NCBI RefSeq assembly: GCF_002300555.2
Contig: NZ_NTHN02000001.1
Span: forward strand, 62,001 to 126,000
Reading direction: 5' to 3'
Source: Alloyangia mangrovi
GTDB lineage: Bacteria; Pseudomonadota; Alphaproteobacteria; Rhodobacterales; Rhodobacteraceae
Length of the DNA: 64,000 nucleotides
Below are positions 8,036 through 17,295 of the stretch, one piece after another; the first letter of the stretch is position 1, and each line of letters begins with the position of its first letter. Below the pieces are notes generated by a model. It was given only the letters and a program-made list of their open reading frames with translations, had not been told where the DNA came from and did no database searches. Made by a program: the position numbers and the translations under genes.

Positions 8036-9148
8036 ATGAACAGCCACTTCCAGAACGATTGCGTCGAAATTCTCAAGGAACGCGAGGCCAAGGGCCAGAT
8101 CTCACGCCGCCAGATGCTTCAGGGTCTCGGAGCGCTGATGGGCACCACGGCCATCGGCCTCGGTGCACGCGGCGCGCAGGCCGCAGAGGGAAAGCTGGTC
8201 TTCGTCAATTGGGGCGGCGATGCGCTCGACGCCATGGACGAGGCCTTTGGCCAGCCCTTCACCGCCGAGACAGGCATCAAGGTGCTCTACGACGGCTCCG
8301 GCCCGACCGAGGGCGCGATCATCGCCCAAGCCAAGGGCGGCAACCCGACCTGGGACCTGGTCGATGCCGAGCCCTTCTCGGCGCAGGCGCTCGGCCGCCA
8401 GGGCATGATCGAACCCATCGACTACGCCATCGTCGATCCGGCCAAGCAGCGTGAGGGCTTCCAGTGGGAGTATTCCTCGTCCTGCTACTTCTACTCCTAC
8501 GTCATCGCCTATGACGCCACGCAGTTCGACACCCCGCCGACCTCGCTGGCCGATTTCTTCGACGCCGAGAAGTTCCCCGGCAAGCGCGCCATGTACAAAT
8601 GGGGCGCAGGCATGTGGGAGGCGGCGCTGCTGGCCGACGGCGTGGCGCCCGAGGATCTCTACCCGCTGGATCTGGACCGCGCGCACAAGAAGATCGAGGG
8701 CTTCAAGGAGCATATCGGCGCCTTCTGGGGCGGCGGCGCGGAGAGCCAGTCGCTGCTGCTCAACGGCGACGTGTCGATGGCGCTGATCTGGAACACCCGC
8801 GCGAGCCTCCTGCACAAGGACACCGAGGGCGAGATCACCTTCACCTGGGACGGGGGCATCATCGGGCCGGGCGGCATCGCCGTGGTCAAGGGCAACCCGG
8901 GCGGCACCGAGGCGGCCATGCGTTACATCGCGGCGACGCAGGAGCCCGAGCGGCAGGTGGTGCTGTTCCAGTTGCTCGGCAACGGGCCGAGCAACCCGGC
9001 GGCGGATGCGCTGATCCCCGAGGAAGAGCGCAAGTTCAACCCGATGGATCCCGAGAACCTGCCCAAGCAGACCGCGCTCGACATGGACTGGTACGAGAAG
9101 AACTACAGCGCGGCGCTCGACGCCTACCTGCAGATCATCTCCGCCTGA
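8036..9148 (+). CDS. ABC transporter substrate-binding protein (PotD-like), Tat signal
   Basis: Periplasmic binding protein of 370 residues. The N-terminus has an unusually long polar leader, then SRRQMLQGLG (R24-R25) and a hydrophobic stretch ending ARGAQA. This is a twin-arginine signal, so export in folded form is likely. The mature part opens KLVFVNWGGDALDAMDEAF and contains NPTWDLVDAE and NGDVSMALIWNTRA, as in PotD/extracellular protein family members. It follows the ATPase by 114 bases and precedes both permeases. A perfect hairpin at 9161-9190 follows its stop. A gamma-butyrobetaine or carnitine ligand is inferred from neighbours only. Confidence 0.88.
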   Translation: MNSHFQNDCVEILKEREAKGQISRRQMLQGLGALMGTTAIGLGARGAQAAEGKLVFVNWGGDALDAMDEAFGQPFTAETGIKVLYDGSGPTEGAIIAQAKGGNPTWDLVDAEPFSAQALGRQGMIEPIDYAIVDPAKQREGFQWEYSSSCYFYSYVIAYDATQFDTPPTSLADFFDAEKFPGKRAMYKWGAGMWEAALLADGVAPEDLYPLDLDRAHKKIEGFKEHIGAFWGGGAESQSLLLNGDVSMALIWNTRASLLHKDTEGEITFTWDGGIIGPGGIAVVKGNPGGTEAAMRYIAATQEPERQVVLFQLLGNGPSNPAADALIPEEERKFNPMDPENLPKQTALDMDWYEKNYSAALDAYLQIISA

Positions 9149-9160
9149 TCCCGTCATCCC

Positions 9161-9190
9161 CGCCGCCCCGCGCATCCTCTCGGGGCGGCG
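9161..9190 (+). terminator. Perfect stem-loop between binding-protein and permease genes
   Basis: CGCCGCCCCG pairs perfectly with CGGGGCGGCG across a ten-base loop, 12 bases after the binding-protein stop. Without a T-run and inside an operon, it fits an mRNA-stabilising or partial-termination element that raises binding protein over permeases. Confidence 0.55.
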
Positions 9191-9203
9191 CCAAGGAGCC
9201 CTA

Positions 9204-10013
9204 ATGCGCGCCTATCTTTTTCTGATATGCCCCGTGCTGCTGTTCCTCGGAGGCAGCTACCTGCTGCCCTTCCTGGGGATCATGCAGCTCAGCTTCACCG
9301 ATCCCGAGCCCGGGCTCGGCCAATACAGCCACGTGCTCACCGATCCGCTGACGCTCAGCGTGATCTGGCGCACCCTGCGTATCTGCGTGATCGTCACCGC
9401 CGTCTCGGTCGCCGCTGCCTATGTCATCACCCTCCTGTGGGTCCGCGGCCGCCCGTTGGTGCGCAGCCTGACCGAGCTGTGCATCATGATCCCCTTTTGG
9501 ATCTCGGTGCTCAGCCGCGCCTTCGGCTGGATGTCGATGTTGTCGAACCGCGGCCTGCTCAACAGTTGGCTCAAGGACCTCGGGCTGATCGAGACCTCGC
9601 TGCAGATGACCCGCAACGAGTTCGCCGTGATCATCGGCATGTCGCACTACCTCATTCCCTTCGCGGTCTTCCCGCTGGCCACCGCCATGCGCAACGTCGA
9701 CGAGCGGGTGCTGACCGCCGCCGACGGCATGGGCGCCTCTCGGTTGCGCATCTTTTGGCAGGTGTTCCTGCCGATGACCGCGAGTGGCGTCATCGGCGCG
9801 ACGCTGCTGGTCTTCGTCTTCTCGGTTGGCTTCTTCGTCACACCGGCGCTGCTCGGCGGCGGGCAGTCGGTGCTGATCGCCGAGCTGATCTACCTCTGGA
9901 TCTTCCAGATCCCGCAATGGGGCATGGCCGCCGCGATGAGCGTGATCCTGATGCTCGCGGTGGGTGGCATCTTGGTGCTGCTCATGCGCCGCTACGGGGA
10001 GATGGCGAAATGA
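9204..10013 (+). CDS. ABC transporter permease (PotB type)
   Basis: Inner-membrane permease of 269 residues with about six hydrophobic helices. It begins MRAYLFLICPVLLFLGGSYLLPF. The cytoplasmic ATPase-contact (EAA) loop is visible as ADGMGASRLRIFWQVFLPMT near residues 173-192. The 3' end overlaps the next permease by an ATGA, so the two form a heterodimer with the 6872 ATPase. It is typical of polyamine/iron-type importers of the PotBC class. Specificity is set by the binding protein and is not readable here. Confidence 0.9.
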   Translation: MRAYLFLICPVLLFLGGSYLLPFLGIMQLSFTDPEPGLGQYSHVLTDPLTLSVIWRTLRICVIVTAVSVAAAYVITLLWVRGRPLVRSLTELCIMIPFWISVLSRAFGWMSMLSNRGLLNSWLKDLGLIETSLQMTRNEFAVIIGMSHYLIPFAVFPLATAMRNVDERVLTAADGMGASRLRIFWQVFLPMTASGVIGATLLVFVFSVGFFVTPALLGGGQSVLIAELIYLWIFQIPQWGMAAAMSVILMLAVGGILVLLMRRYGEMAK

Positions 10014-10822
10014 CAAGGCTGCATCCCGGCCGCATCGCCACGCTGCTCACTGCGCTGGTCGCGCTCTTCCTGCTGATGCCGCTTATCGCGGTGGTGCCGG
10101 TGAGCTTCACCTCGCGCCGCTACCTCAGCCTGCCTGACGGGAAGTACTCGCTGCGCCACTATCAGGCGCTCTGGGAAGACCCCGAGTGGCTCGGCAGCTT
10201 TCTCACCTCGTTGCAGGTGGGGGCGATCGCGAGCCTTCTCGCCGTGGCACTGGCCGCCGCGTTCTGCATCGGCATCTGGATGCTGCGCCCGCGCTTCTCG
10301 GGGCTGATGACCGGCTTCGTGCTGCTGCCCATGGTGGCCCCGCCCGTGGTGTCGTCGCTGACGCTTTACTTCTTCCTCAAGAAGCTCACCGAGTGGAACA
10401 GCCTGATCGCCTACGACAGCCTCGGCGGCGTGATCCTCGCCCATATGGTGATGATCGTCCCCTACGCGGTGGTCGTGGTCATGGTCTCGCTGAGCCAGCT
10501 CGACCGGCGCATGGATCTGGCCGCGCAATCCATGGGCGCCAGCGTGCCGACCCGCGTCTTCGGGGTGATCCTGCCCAACATCCGCTTCGGCCTGCTGGGC
10601 GCGTTTTTCCTGTGCTTCCTGCTCAGCTGGGACGAGATCGGCGTGACGCTCTTTGTCACCTCGGTCGAGACCATCACCCTGCCGCGCCGCATGTGGATGG
10701 GATTGCGCGACAACGTCGACCCCTCGATCGCCGCGCTCTCGGTGCTGCTGATCCTCGTGGTGACCGTCCTCGTCGTGCTGCGCGCCGCGATCCTCATGCG
10801 CCGGGAGAAACAGGCCCGCTGA
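10010..10822 (+). CDS. ABC transporter permease (PotC type)
   Basis: Second membrane subunit, 270 residues and six hydrophobic helices. The EAA loop reads AAQSMGASVPTRVFGVILP near residues 173-191. The ATG at 10010 overlaps the stop of the preceding permease. With the 9204 product it forms the transmembrane pore. It ends 92 bases before the acyl-CoA dehydrogenase gene. That gap holds a hairpin at 10832-10862 and a C7 run at 10864-10870. Confidence 0.9.
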   Translation: MTRLHPGRIATLLTALVALFLLMPLIAVVPVSFTSRRYLSLPDGKYSLRHYQALWEDPEWLGSFLTSLQVGAIASLLAVALAAAFCIGIWMLRPRFSGLMTGFVLLPMVAPPVVSSLTLYFFLKKLTEWNSLIAYDSLGGVILAHMVMIVPYAVVVVMVSLSQLDRRMDLAAQSMGASVPTRVFGVILPNIRFGLLGAFFLCFLLSWDEIGVTLFVTSVETITLPRRMWMGLRDNVDPSIAALSVLLILVVTVLVVLRAAILMRREKQAR

Positions 10823-10831
10823 CACCATCTG

Positions 10832-10862
10832 GGTGCCGCGCGGCCTGGCCCGCGCGGTCACC
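10832..10862 (+). terminator. GC-rich stem-loop between importer and catabolic genes
   Basis: GGTG plus CGCGCGG pairs with CCGCGCGG plus CACC around a six-base loop, with a one-base bulge. It begins 10 bases after the permease stop and has no T-run. It probably lowers or separates transcription into the acyl-CoA dehydrogenase operon. Confidence 0.45.
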
Positions 10863-10914
10863 GCCCCCCCGTTCACTCGTAAACACTCCGACCCAAAGAC
10901 AAGAGCGTGCCCCA

Positions 10915-12075
10915 ATGCATTTTGGACTGACCGAAGAGCAGGAGATGATCGTCTCCACCGTCCGCAGTTTCGTCGAAAAGGAAGTCTACCCCCACGAAGC
11001 CGTCGTGGAGCGAACCGGCGAAGTGCCTGCCGAGATCGCGCAGGAGATCAAGCGCAAGTGCCTTGATCTCGGTTTTTATGCCTCGAACTTCCCCGAGAGC
11101 GTCGGCGGGCCCGGCCTGTCGCACCTCGAGTTCGCCCTCGTCGAGCGTGAGCTGGGCCGCGGCTCGATGGCGCTGACCCACTTCTTCGGGCGGCCGCAGA
11201 ACATCCTCATGGCCTGCAGGGGCGAACAGGTCGAGAAGTACCTCATGCCCGCCGTGCGCGGCGAAAAGATGGACGCGCTGGCAATGACAGAACCCGACGC
11301 GGGTTCGGACGTGCGGGGCATGAAATGCTCTGCAGTGCGGGACGGCGGTGACTGGGTGATCAACGGCTCGAAGCACTTCATCTCGGGCGCCGAGCACGCG
11401 GATTTCGTGATCGTCTTCGTCGCCACCGGCGTCGATGAGACTCCGCGCGGCCCGAAGAAGCGGATCACCTGCTTCCTCGTCGACCGCGGCACGCCCGGCT
11501 TCGAGATCGCGCGCGGCTACAATTCGGTCTCGCACCGGGGCTACCAGAACAGCATCCTCTATTTCGACAACTGCCGCCTTTCGGACGCGCAGGTGTTGGG
11601 CGAGGTCGACGGCGGCTTTGACGTGATGAACGAATGGCTCTACGCGACGCGCATCACCGTGGCGACGAACTCGGTGGGCCGCGCACGCCGGGTCTTCGAC
11701 CACGCCGTGCAATATGCGGCCGAGCGCAAGCAGTTCGGCCAGCCGATCGGCAAGTTCCAGGGTGTCAGCTTCCAAATCGCTGACATGATCACCGAGATCG
11801 ATGCTGCCGACATGCTGACGCTTTCCGCCGCCTGGCGCCTTGACCAAGGGCTGCCTGCCAACCGCGAGATCGCCTCGGCCAAGGTCTATGCCTCGGAAAT
11901 GCTGGCCCGCGTGACCGATGCGGCGCTGCAGATCCATGGCGGCATGGGGTTGATGGACGAGCTGCCGATCGAGCGCTTCTGGCGCGACGCCCGGGTGGAG
12001 CGCATCTGGGACGGCACCTCGGAGATCCAGCGCCACATCATCAGCCGGGAGATCTTCCGGCCGCTGGGAGCCTGA
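10915..12075 (+). CDS. Acyl-CoA dehydrogenase, probable gamma-butyrobetainyl-CoA dehydrogenase
   Basis: FAD-dependent alpha,beta-dehydrogenase of 386 residues with all family segments: MTEPDAGSDVRGMK near 124 (FAD/substrate loop), RKQFGQPIGKFQ near 269, and the C-terminal GTSEIQRHIISREI. In medium- and short-chain family members the C-terminal catalytic base is Glu in a Y-E-G-T motif. Here it is W-D-G-T, placing Asp at residue 366. It starts a block with a CoA ligase (12079), CaiD-like hydratase (14134) and carnitine dehydrogenase (15859). Oxidation of gamma-butyrobetainyl-CoA to crotonobetainyl-CoA is the natural inference. An alternative is another branched or polar acyl-CoA. Confidence 0.87.
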   Translation: MHFGLTEEQEMIVSTVRSFVEKEVYPHEAVVERTGEVPAEIAQEIKRKCLDLGFYASNFPESVGGPGLSHLEFALVERELGRGSMALTHFFGRPQNILMACRGEQVEKYLMPAVRGEKMDALAMTEPDAGSDVRGMKCSAVRDGGDWVINGSKHFISGAEHADFVIVFVATGVDETPRGPKKRITCFLVDRGTPGFEIARGYNSVSHRGYQNSILYFDNCRLSDAQVLGEVDGGFDVMNEWLYATRITVATNSVGRARRVFDHAVQYAAERKQFGQPIGKFQGVSFQIADMITEIDAADMLTLSAAWRLDQGLPANREIASAKVYASEMLARVTDAALQIHGGMGLMDELPIERFWRDARVERIWDGTSEIQRHIISREIFRPLGA

Positions 12076-12078
12076 CCC

Positions 12079-14137
12079 ATGGAGCCGTTGAGCCGCTTCT
12101 TTTCACCGAAGGCCATCGCCGTGATCGGCGGTGGCACCTGGTGCGAAAGCGTGGTGCGCCAGTGCCGCGACACCGGCTTCTCGGGGCCGATCTGGCCGGT
12201 ACACCCGAAGAAGATCGAGGTCGGCGGGCTGCCCGCCTATAGGGACCTCTCGTCGTTGCCGGGGGTGCCCGACGCGGCCTTCATCGGCGTCAACCGCGAG
12301 CTCTCGGTGCAAATCGCCGGCGAACTCTCGGCCATGGGCTGCGGCGGCGCGGTCTGCTTTGCCGCGGGCTTCAGCGAGGCGGTGTCCGAGCTTTCGGACG
12401 GTGATGACCTGCAGGCGCAGCTGGTCGCCGCGGCGGGTGGGATGCGGGTGCTGGGGCCGAACTGCTACGGCATTGTCAATGCGCTCGACGGCGTGGCGCT
12501 CTGGCCGGACCGGCACGGGATGACACCGGTGGAGCGCGGCGTCGCCGTCATCGGGCAATCCTCCAACGTGCTCATCAACCTCACCATGCAGCGCCGCGGC
12601 CTGCCGCTGGCGATGGTGGCGGCGGCGGGCAACCAGGCGCAGACCTCGATGGCCGAGCTCGGCATCGCACTGCTCGACGATCCGCGCGTCACCGCACTCG
12701 GCCTGCACATCGAGGGGATCAGCAACCTGCCCGCCTTCGAGCGGCTCGCTGCCCATGCGGTATCTCTCGGCAAGCCGATCGCCGCGCTGCGCGTGGGGTC
12801 CTCCGAACAGGCGCAGGCGGCGGCGGTCTCGCATACCGCCTCGCTCACCGGCTCGGACGCGGGCGCGCGGGCGTTGTTCAAACGGCTCGGCATCGCGCAG
12901 GTCGACTCGGCCTCCGAGCTGGTCGAGACGCTGAAGCTGCTGCATGTCACTGGCGGGCTCGCCTCGAGCCGCATCGTCTCGGCCTCCTGTTCCGGCGGCG
13001 AGGCTTCGCTGATGGCCGACATGGGCGAGGCGGCGGGGGTCTCCTATCCGCCGCTGACCGCCGCGCAGGCAACCGGGCTGCGTGCCGCGCTCGGTCCCAA
13101 GGTCGCACTGGCCAACCCATTGGATTACAACACCTACATCTGGGGCGACGAGGAGGCGCTGGCGGCGACCTTCACCGCACTCTGCGCGCCGGAAGCGGCG
13201 CTGGGTCTTGGCTGCGTGGTGTTGGACTACCCCCGCGACGACCGTTTCGAGGCGCCGGACTACGACCAGGTGCTGCGCGCGGTCGCCAGAACGAGGATGG
13301 TCACCGGAACCCCGATGGCGCTGGTCTCCCTGCTGGCAGAGGGCCTGCCCGAGACAGTGGCGCGCAAGGCGCTGGCGATGGGGGTGGCACCGCTCTGCGG
13401 CATGGGCGATGCGCTGCGGGCGATCCGTGCGGCCTCTGTCTGGGGGGGAGGTGGTTGCCCGCAACGCCCGACCGGAGCCGGTGGTCTGCCCGGTGAACGG
13501 CACCACCGCCGCGCGCGTGTTGAGCGAAGCAGAAGCCAAGGCCCTGCTCTCGGGAGCCGGGATCCGCGTGCCGAGATCGGACCGCGCGGATTGTGCAGAG
13601 AACGCCGGGATTTGCGCCTCCGGGATCGGCTTCCCTGTGGTGCTCAAGGGCGAGGGCATCGCCCACAAGACCGAGGCGGGTGCGGTGGTGCTGAACCTCG
13701 ACTGCCGCGAGGCGGTGACCGAGGCGGCGGCGGGCATGCCCGCGCAGAGCTTCCTCGTCGAGGAGATGATCACCGGTACCGTCGCCGAGCTGCTGATCGG
13801 CGTGACCCGCGACCCGGCGCATGGCTTCGTGCTGACGCTGGGGCTGGGCGGCATCCTCACCGAGTTGATCCGCGACACCGCCTCGGTGCTGGTCCCGGCC
13901 AGCCGCGACGAGATACGCGGTGCCCTCACCGGGCTGCGCACCGGCGCTCTGCTCACCGGGTACCGAGGCCGCCCGGCGGCGGACATGGAGGCAGTACTCG
14001 ACACGATCATGGCTTTGCAGGCCCTCGTGCGCAGCCATGCGGACAACCTTCACGAAATCGAAATCAATCCGCTGATCTGCCGTGCCTCCGGCGCGGTGGC
14101 GGCGGATGCACTCATCAGGATGGGAGAGAGCCAATGA
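12079..14137 (+). pseudogene. Acyl-CoA ligase (acetate-CoA ligase/ADP-forming acyl-CoA synthetase family), frameshifted
   Basis: The repaired product is about 685 residues. The N-terminal CoA-binding Rossmann domain (FSPKAIAVIGGG) is followed by ligase domains with a phospho-histidine motif SHTASLTG (H252) and a C-terminal ATP-grasp domain (GFPVVLKGEGIAHKTEAGAV, then LLIGVTRDPAHGF). The G7 run at 13442-13448 moves translation out of frame after RAASVWG. Dropping one G joins it to GEVVARNARPEP and on to the stop at 14137. Uncorrected, the frame happens to run into the hydratase and mimics a 946-residue fusion. The likely role is CoA activation of gamma-butyrobetaine (or carnitine) before the dehydrogenase. 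The gene lies 3 bases after that gene and overlaps the hydratase start (ATGA). Confidence 0.85.
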
Positions 14138-14919
14138 CCTCTTCGAACGTGCTCACCGAGCGCCGCGGCGCGGTGCTCGAGGTGACGCTGAACCGACCCA
14201 AGGCCAACGCCATCGACATGGCCACCAGCCGCGAGCTGGGCGAGATCTTCACCGAGTTCCGCGACGATCCCGAGCTGCGCGTGGCGATCCTCACGGGTGC
14301 GGGCGAGAAGTTCTTCTGCCCCGGCTGGGATCTCAAGGCTGCCGCCAGCGGCGAGGATGCCGACGGCGATTACGGCAAGGGCGGCTTCGGTGGCCTGCAG
14401 GAGCTCCGCGGGCTCAACAAGCCGGTGATCGCCGCGGTCAACGGCATCGCCTGCGGCGGCGGGCTGGAGCTGGCGATCAGCGCCGACATCATCCTTGCTG
14501 CCGATCACGCCACCTTTGCCCTACCCGAGATCAAGTCGGGCACCGTGGCCGATGCGGCGACGCTCAAGCTGCCCAAGCGCATTCCCTACCACATCGCCAT
14601 GGAGCTTCTTTACACTGGCCGCTGGTTCGATGCCGAGGAGGCGCACCGCTGGGGTCTCGTCAACCGCATCCTCCCCGCCGCCGGGCTGATGGAGGAGGCG
14701 CGCAAGATGGCGGATGAGCTCGCCGCCGGTCCGCCGCTGGTCTTCGCCGCAATCAAGGAGATCGCCCGCGAGGCCGAGGACATGAAGTTCCAGGACGCGC
14801 TGAACAGGATCACCCGCAGCCAGTTCGAGACCGTCGAGCGGCTCTACCGCTCCGAGGACCAGAAGGAAGGCGCCCGCGCCTTCGCCGAGAAACGCGACCC
14901 GGTCTGGAAGGGCCGGTAA
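14134..14919 (+). CDS. caiD: Carnitinyl-CoA dehydratase-like enoyl-CoA hydratase (CaiD-like)
   Basis: A 261-residue crotonase-fold enzyme, the same length as E. coli CaiD as I recall it. Extended similarity to that protein is evident: RPKANAID near 18, TGAGEKFF, GWDLKAAA, KPVIAAVNGIACGGGLELA near 96-115, and the identical C-terminus FAEKRDPVWKGR. The oxyanion-hole segments (GWDLKAA and ACGGGLE) are intact. It would interconvert crotonobetainyl-CoA and L-carnitinyl-CoA in the gamma-butyrobetaine route. The ATG at 14134 overlaps the ligase stop. The same frame is open far upstream only because of the ligase frameshift. BKACE follows 19 bases later. Confidence 0.88.
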   Translation: MTSSNVLTERRGAVLEVTLNRPKANAIDMATSRELGEIFTEFRDDPELRVAILTGAGEKFFCPGWDLKAAASGEDADGDYGKGGFGGLQELRGLNKPVIAAVNGIACGGGLELAISADIILAADHATFALPEIKSGTVADAATLKLPKRIPYHIAMELLYTGRWFDAEEAHRWGLVNRILPAAGLMEEARKMADELAAGPPLVFAAIKEIAREAEDMKFQDALNRITRSQFETVERLYRSEDQKEGARAFAEKRDPVWKGR

Positions 14920-14938
14920 CGAGACGACAGGAGACACC

Positions 14939-15862
14939 ATGCCTCTTCAGATGAACCGCAAGATCTTCCTCACCGCCGCGATCACCGGGGCAGGGGCCAC
15001 TGAAGACAAGAGCCGGCTCGTGCCGCGCTCGCCCAAGGAGATTGCCGATGCCGCCATCGACGCCGCCAAGGCCGGGGCTGCCATCGTGCATTGCCACGTG
15101 CGTGACCCCGAGACCGGCGCGCCCTGTCGCAACCTCGCGTATTACCGCGAGCTGACCGACCGCATCCGCTCCTCCGATGTCGACGTGGTGCTTAACCTCA
15201 CCGCAGGCGTCGGCGGCGACCTGACCTTTGGCGACCCGGAAACGCCGATGGACCTGGACGCGCCGAACACCGACATGGCCGGCGCCACCGAGCGTATGGC
15301 CCATATCCGCGCCTGCCTGCCGGAGATCTGCACGCTCGACTGCGGCTCAATGAACTTCGGCGACGGCGAATACGTGATGACCAACACCACCGGCATGCTG
15401 CGCGCCATGGGCGCGCAGATGACCGAGCTCGGCGTGAAGCCGGAGATCGAGGCCTTCGACACCGGCCACCTGTGGTTCGCCAAGCAGCTGGTGAAAGAGG
15501 GTGTGCTGGAAGACCCTGCGCTTGTGCAGCTCTGCATGGGGGTGCCTTGGGGCGCACCGAACGATCTGAACACCTTCATGGCGATGGTCAACAACGTGCC
15601 CGAGAGCTGGACCTGGTCGGCCTTCAGCCTTGGCCGCGACCAGATGCCCTATGTGGCGGCGGCGGCGCTGGCGGGCGGCAACGTTCGGGTCGGGCTCGAG
15701 GACAACATCTACCTCGAGCGCGGCGTGCTGGCGACCAATGCCCAGCTTGTCGAGAAGGCGGCGAGCCTGCTGACCAACATGGGGGCCTCGCTGATCGGCC
15801 CCGAAGAGGTGCGCGCGCAGCTCGGCCTCGTGAAGCGCGCCGCCCCGGCGGCCGCGGCATGA
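14939..15862 (+). CDS. Beta-keto acid cleavage enzyme (BKACE), probable dehydrocarnitine cleavage
   Basis: A zinc-dependent TIM-barrel enzyme of 307 residues (former DUF849). Known members condense a beta-keto acid with acetyl-CoA to yield acetoacetate and a new acyl-CoA. Metal and active-site signatures are visible: AIVHCHVRDPETG (H51, H53), CTLDCGSMNFG near 131-141, and GLEDN with E254. A published BKACE subgroup cleaves 3-dehydrocarnitine to betainyl-CoA. The overlapping L-carnitine dehydrogenase gene (ATGA at 15859-15862) makes that substrate very likely. It starts 19 bases after the hydratase behind a GGAGACACC-type ribosome site. Confidence 0.9.
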   Translation: MPLQMNRKIFLTAAITGAGATEDKSRLVPRSPKEIADAAIDAAKAGAAIVHCHVRDPETGAPCRNLAYYRELTDRIRSSDVDVVLNLTAGVGGDLTFGDPETPMDLDAPNTDMAGATERMAHIRACLPEICTLDCGSMNFGDGEYVMTNTTGMLRAMGAQMTELGVKPEIEAFDTGHLWFAKQLVKEGVLEDPALVQLCMGVPWGAPNDLNTFMAMVNNVPESWTWSAFSLGRDQMPYVAAAALAGGNVRVGLEDNIYLERGVLATNAQLVEKAASLLTNMGASLIGPEEVRAQLGLVKRAAPAAAA

Positions 15863-17280
15863 GCCGCGCGGCGATCATCGGCGGCGGCGTCATCGGCGGG
15901 GGCTGGGCCGCGCGTTTCCTGCTGAATGGCTGGGACGTGGTGGTCTTCGACCCCGATCCCGGGGCCGCGCGCAAGATCGCCGAGGTGCTGGACAATGCCC
16001 GCGCCTCGCTGCCCGCGCTCTATGCTCGTCCGCTCCCGCCCGAGGGCAGCCTCACCTTCGCCGCCTCGATCGCCCAGGCGGTGGCGGGCGCAGACTGGGT
16101 GCAGGAGAGCGTGTCCGAGCGGCTCGCGCTGAAACACAAGGTCTACGCGGAGATCGCGGCGCATCTGCCCGAGGGGGGCTTCATCGCCTCCTCGACCTCG
16201 GGCTTCAAGGCCAGCGATCTTGCCTCCGGCGGCGCCCCTGTGGTCGTCGTGCATCCGTTCAACCCGGTCTACCTGCTGCCGCTCACTGAGATCTCGGGCG
16301 ATCCGTCGCTTTGCGACACGGCCGCGGCGGTGGTCACCTCCATCGGTATGCACCCACTGGTGCTCCGCAAGGAAATCGACGCCTTCATCGGGAACCGCTT
16401 CCAGGAGGCGGTCTGGCGCGAGGCGCTTTGGATGCTCAAGGACGGCATCGCAACCACGTCCGAGATCGACGACGCGATCCGCATGAGCTTTGGCCTCCGC
16501 TGGGCGCAGATGGGCCTCTTCGAGACCTACCGCATCGCTGGCGGCGAGGCCGGGATGCAGAGCTACATCGAGCAGTTCGGCCCGACCCTCAGCTGGCCCT
16601 GGACCAAGCTGACCGATGTGCCCGATCTCGACGCCGCGCTGATCGAGACGATCGGGAGCCAGTCCGACGCGCAATCCGGGCATCTCGGCATTCGCGAGCT
16701 GGAGCGCCTGCGTGACGACAACCTCGTCGCGATCCTGCGCGGCCTGCGCCGCACAGGAAGCGGCGCGGGCGGCGTGGTGCTGCGGCATGAACAGACCCTG
16801 GAGGCGGAGGGCGAGCTGGACGGCCTGCCGATCACCCTGAGCCAGTCGGTGCCGGTCACCTGGACCGACTACAACGGCCACATGAACGAGGCCGCCTACC
16901 TCGAGCTGGGCACCTGGGCCACGGACGGGCTGATGGCTCTCGTCGGCGCGGATGAGGCCTATGTCTCTGCAGGCAAGAGCTTTTTCACGGTCGATACCCG
17001 TATCCGCTACCTGGGTGAGGTGCACCGCGGGACGATGCTGACGGTGACCACGCAGGTGCTCGAGGGAGCGGGCAAGAAGATGAAACTTTTCCACAGGGTG
17101 ACAAAACCCGATGGGACCCTTGCGGCGACGCTCGAAACCCTGCTTCTTCACACCGACCTGACCACCCGCCGTGCCTGCGCGCCCGAGCCGCAGGTCGCGG
17201 AGGCCCTTGAAACCCTGGCTGCGGTGCATGCCGGGCGCCCCGCGGAGGGCGCCGGTGGTAGCGTCGGCCAACGCAACTGA
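15859..17280 (+). CDS. lcdH: L-carnitine dehydrogenase fused to a thioesterase domain
   Basis: A 473-residue bifunctional protein. Residues 1-310 form a 3-hydroxyacyl-CoA-dehydrogenase-type NAD domain (AIIGGGVIGGGWAARF, then IASSTSGF and VVVHPFNPVYLLPLTEI), the L-carnitine dehydrogenase signature. Residues from about 325 form a hotdog thioesterase domain (TWTDYNGHMNEAAYLE near 335-350). L-carnitine is oxidised to 3-dehydrocarnitine, the BKACE substrate. The thioesterase could then release glycine betaine from betainyl-CoA, as known for enzymes in this pathway. The start overlaps BKACE by an ATGA, so ordered expression is expected. The domain fusion is known in rhizobial and roseobacter relatives. 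Confidence 0.92.
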   Translation: MSRAAIIGGGVIGGGWAARFLLNGWDVVVFDPDPGAARKIAEVLDNARASLPALYARPLPPEGSLTFAASIAQAVAGADWVQESVSERLALKHKVYAEIAAHLPEGGFIASSTSGFKASDLASGGAPVVVVHPFNPVYLLPLTEISGDPSLCDTAAAVVTSIGMHPLVLRKEIDAFIGNRFQEAVWREALWMLKDGIATTSEIDDAIRMSFGLRWAQMGLFETYRIAGGEAGMQSYIEQFGPTLSWPWTKLTDVPDLDAALIETIGSQSDAQSGHLGIRELERLRDDNLVAILRGLRRTGSGAGGVVLRHEQTLEAEGELDGLPITLSQSVPVTWTDYNGHMNEAAYLELGTWATDGLMALVGADEAYVSAGKSFFTVDTRIRYLGEVHRGTMLTVTTQVLEGAGKKMKLFHRVTKPDGTLAATLETLLLHTDLTTRRACAPEPQVAEALETLAAVHAGRPAEGAGGSVGQRN

Positions 17281-17295
17281 AGACCGGAGACACAG

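Noticed and set aside
12103-14046. A 647-residue minus-strand frame opposite the CoA ligase
   Set aside because: It has shadow composition, no domain, and the plus strand has a conserved enzyme.
12079-14919. A 946-residue open frame that looks like a CoA ligase fused to an enoyl-CoA hydratase
   Set aside because: The middle part is Arg/His-rich shadow sequence created by the G7 frameshift at 13442. The true ligase end and the hydratase start overlap by ATGA at 14134-14137.
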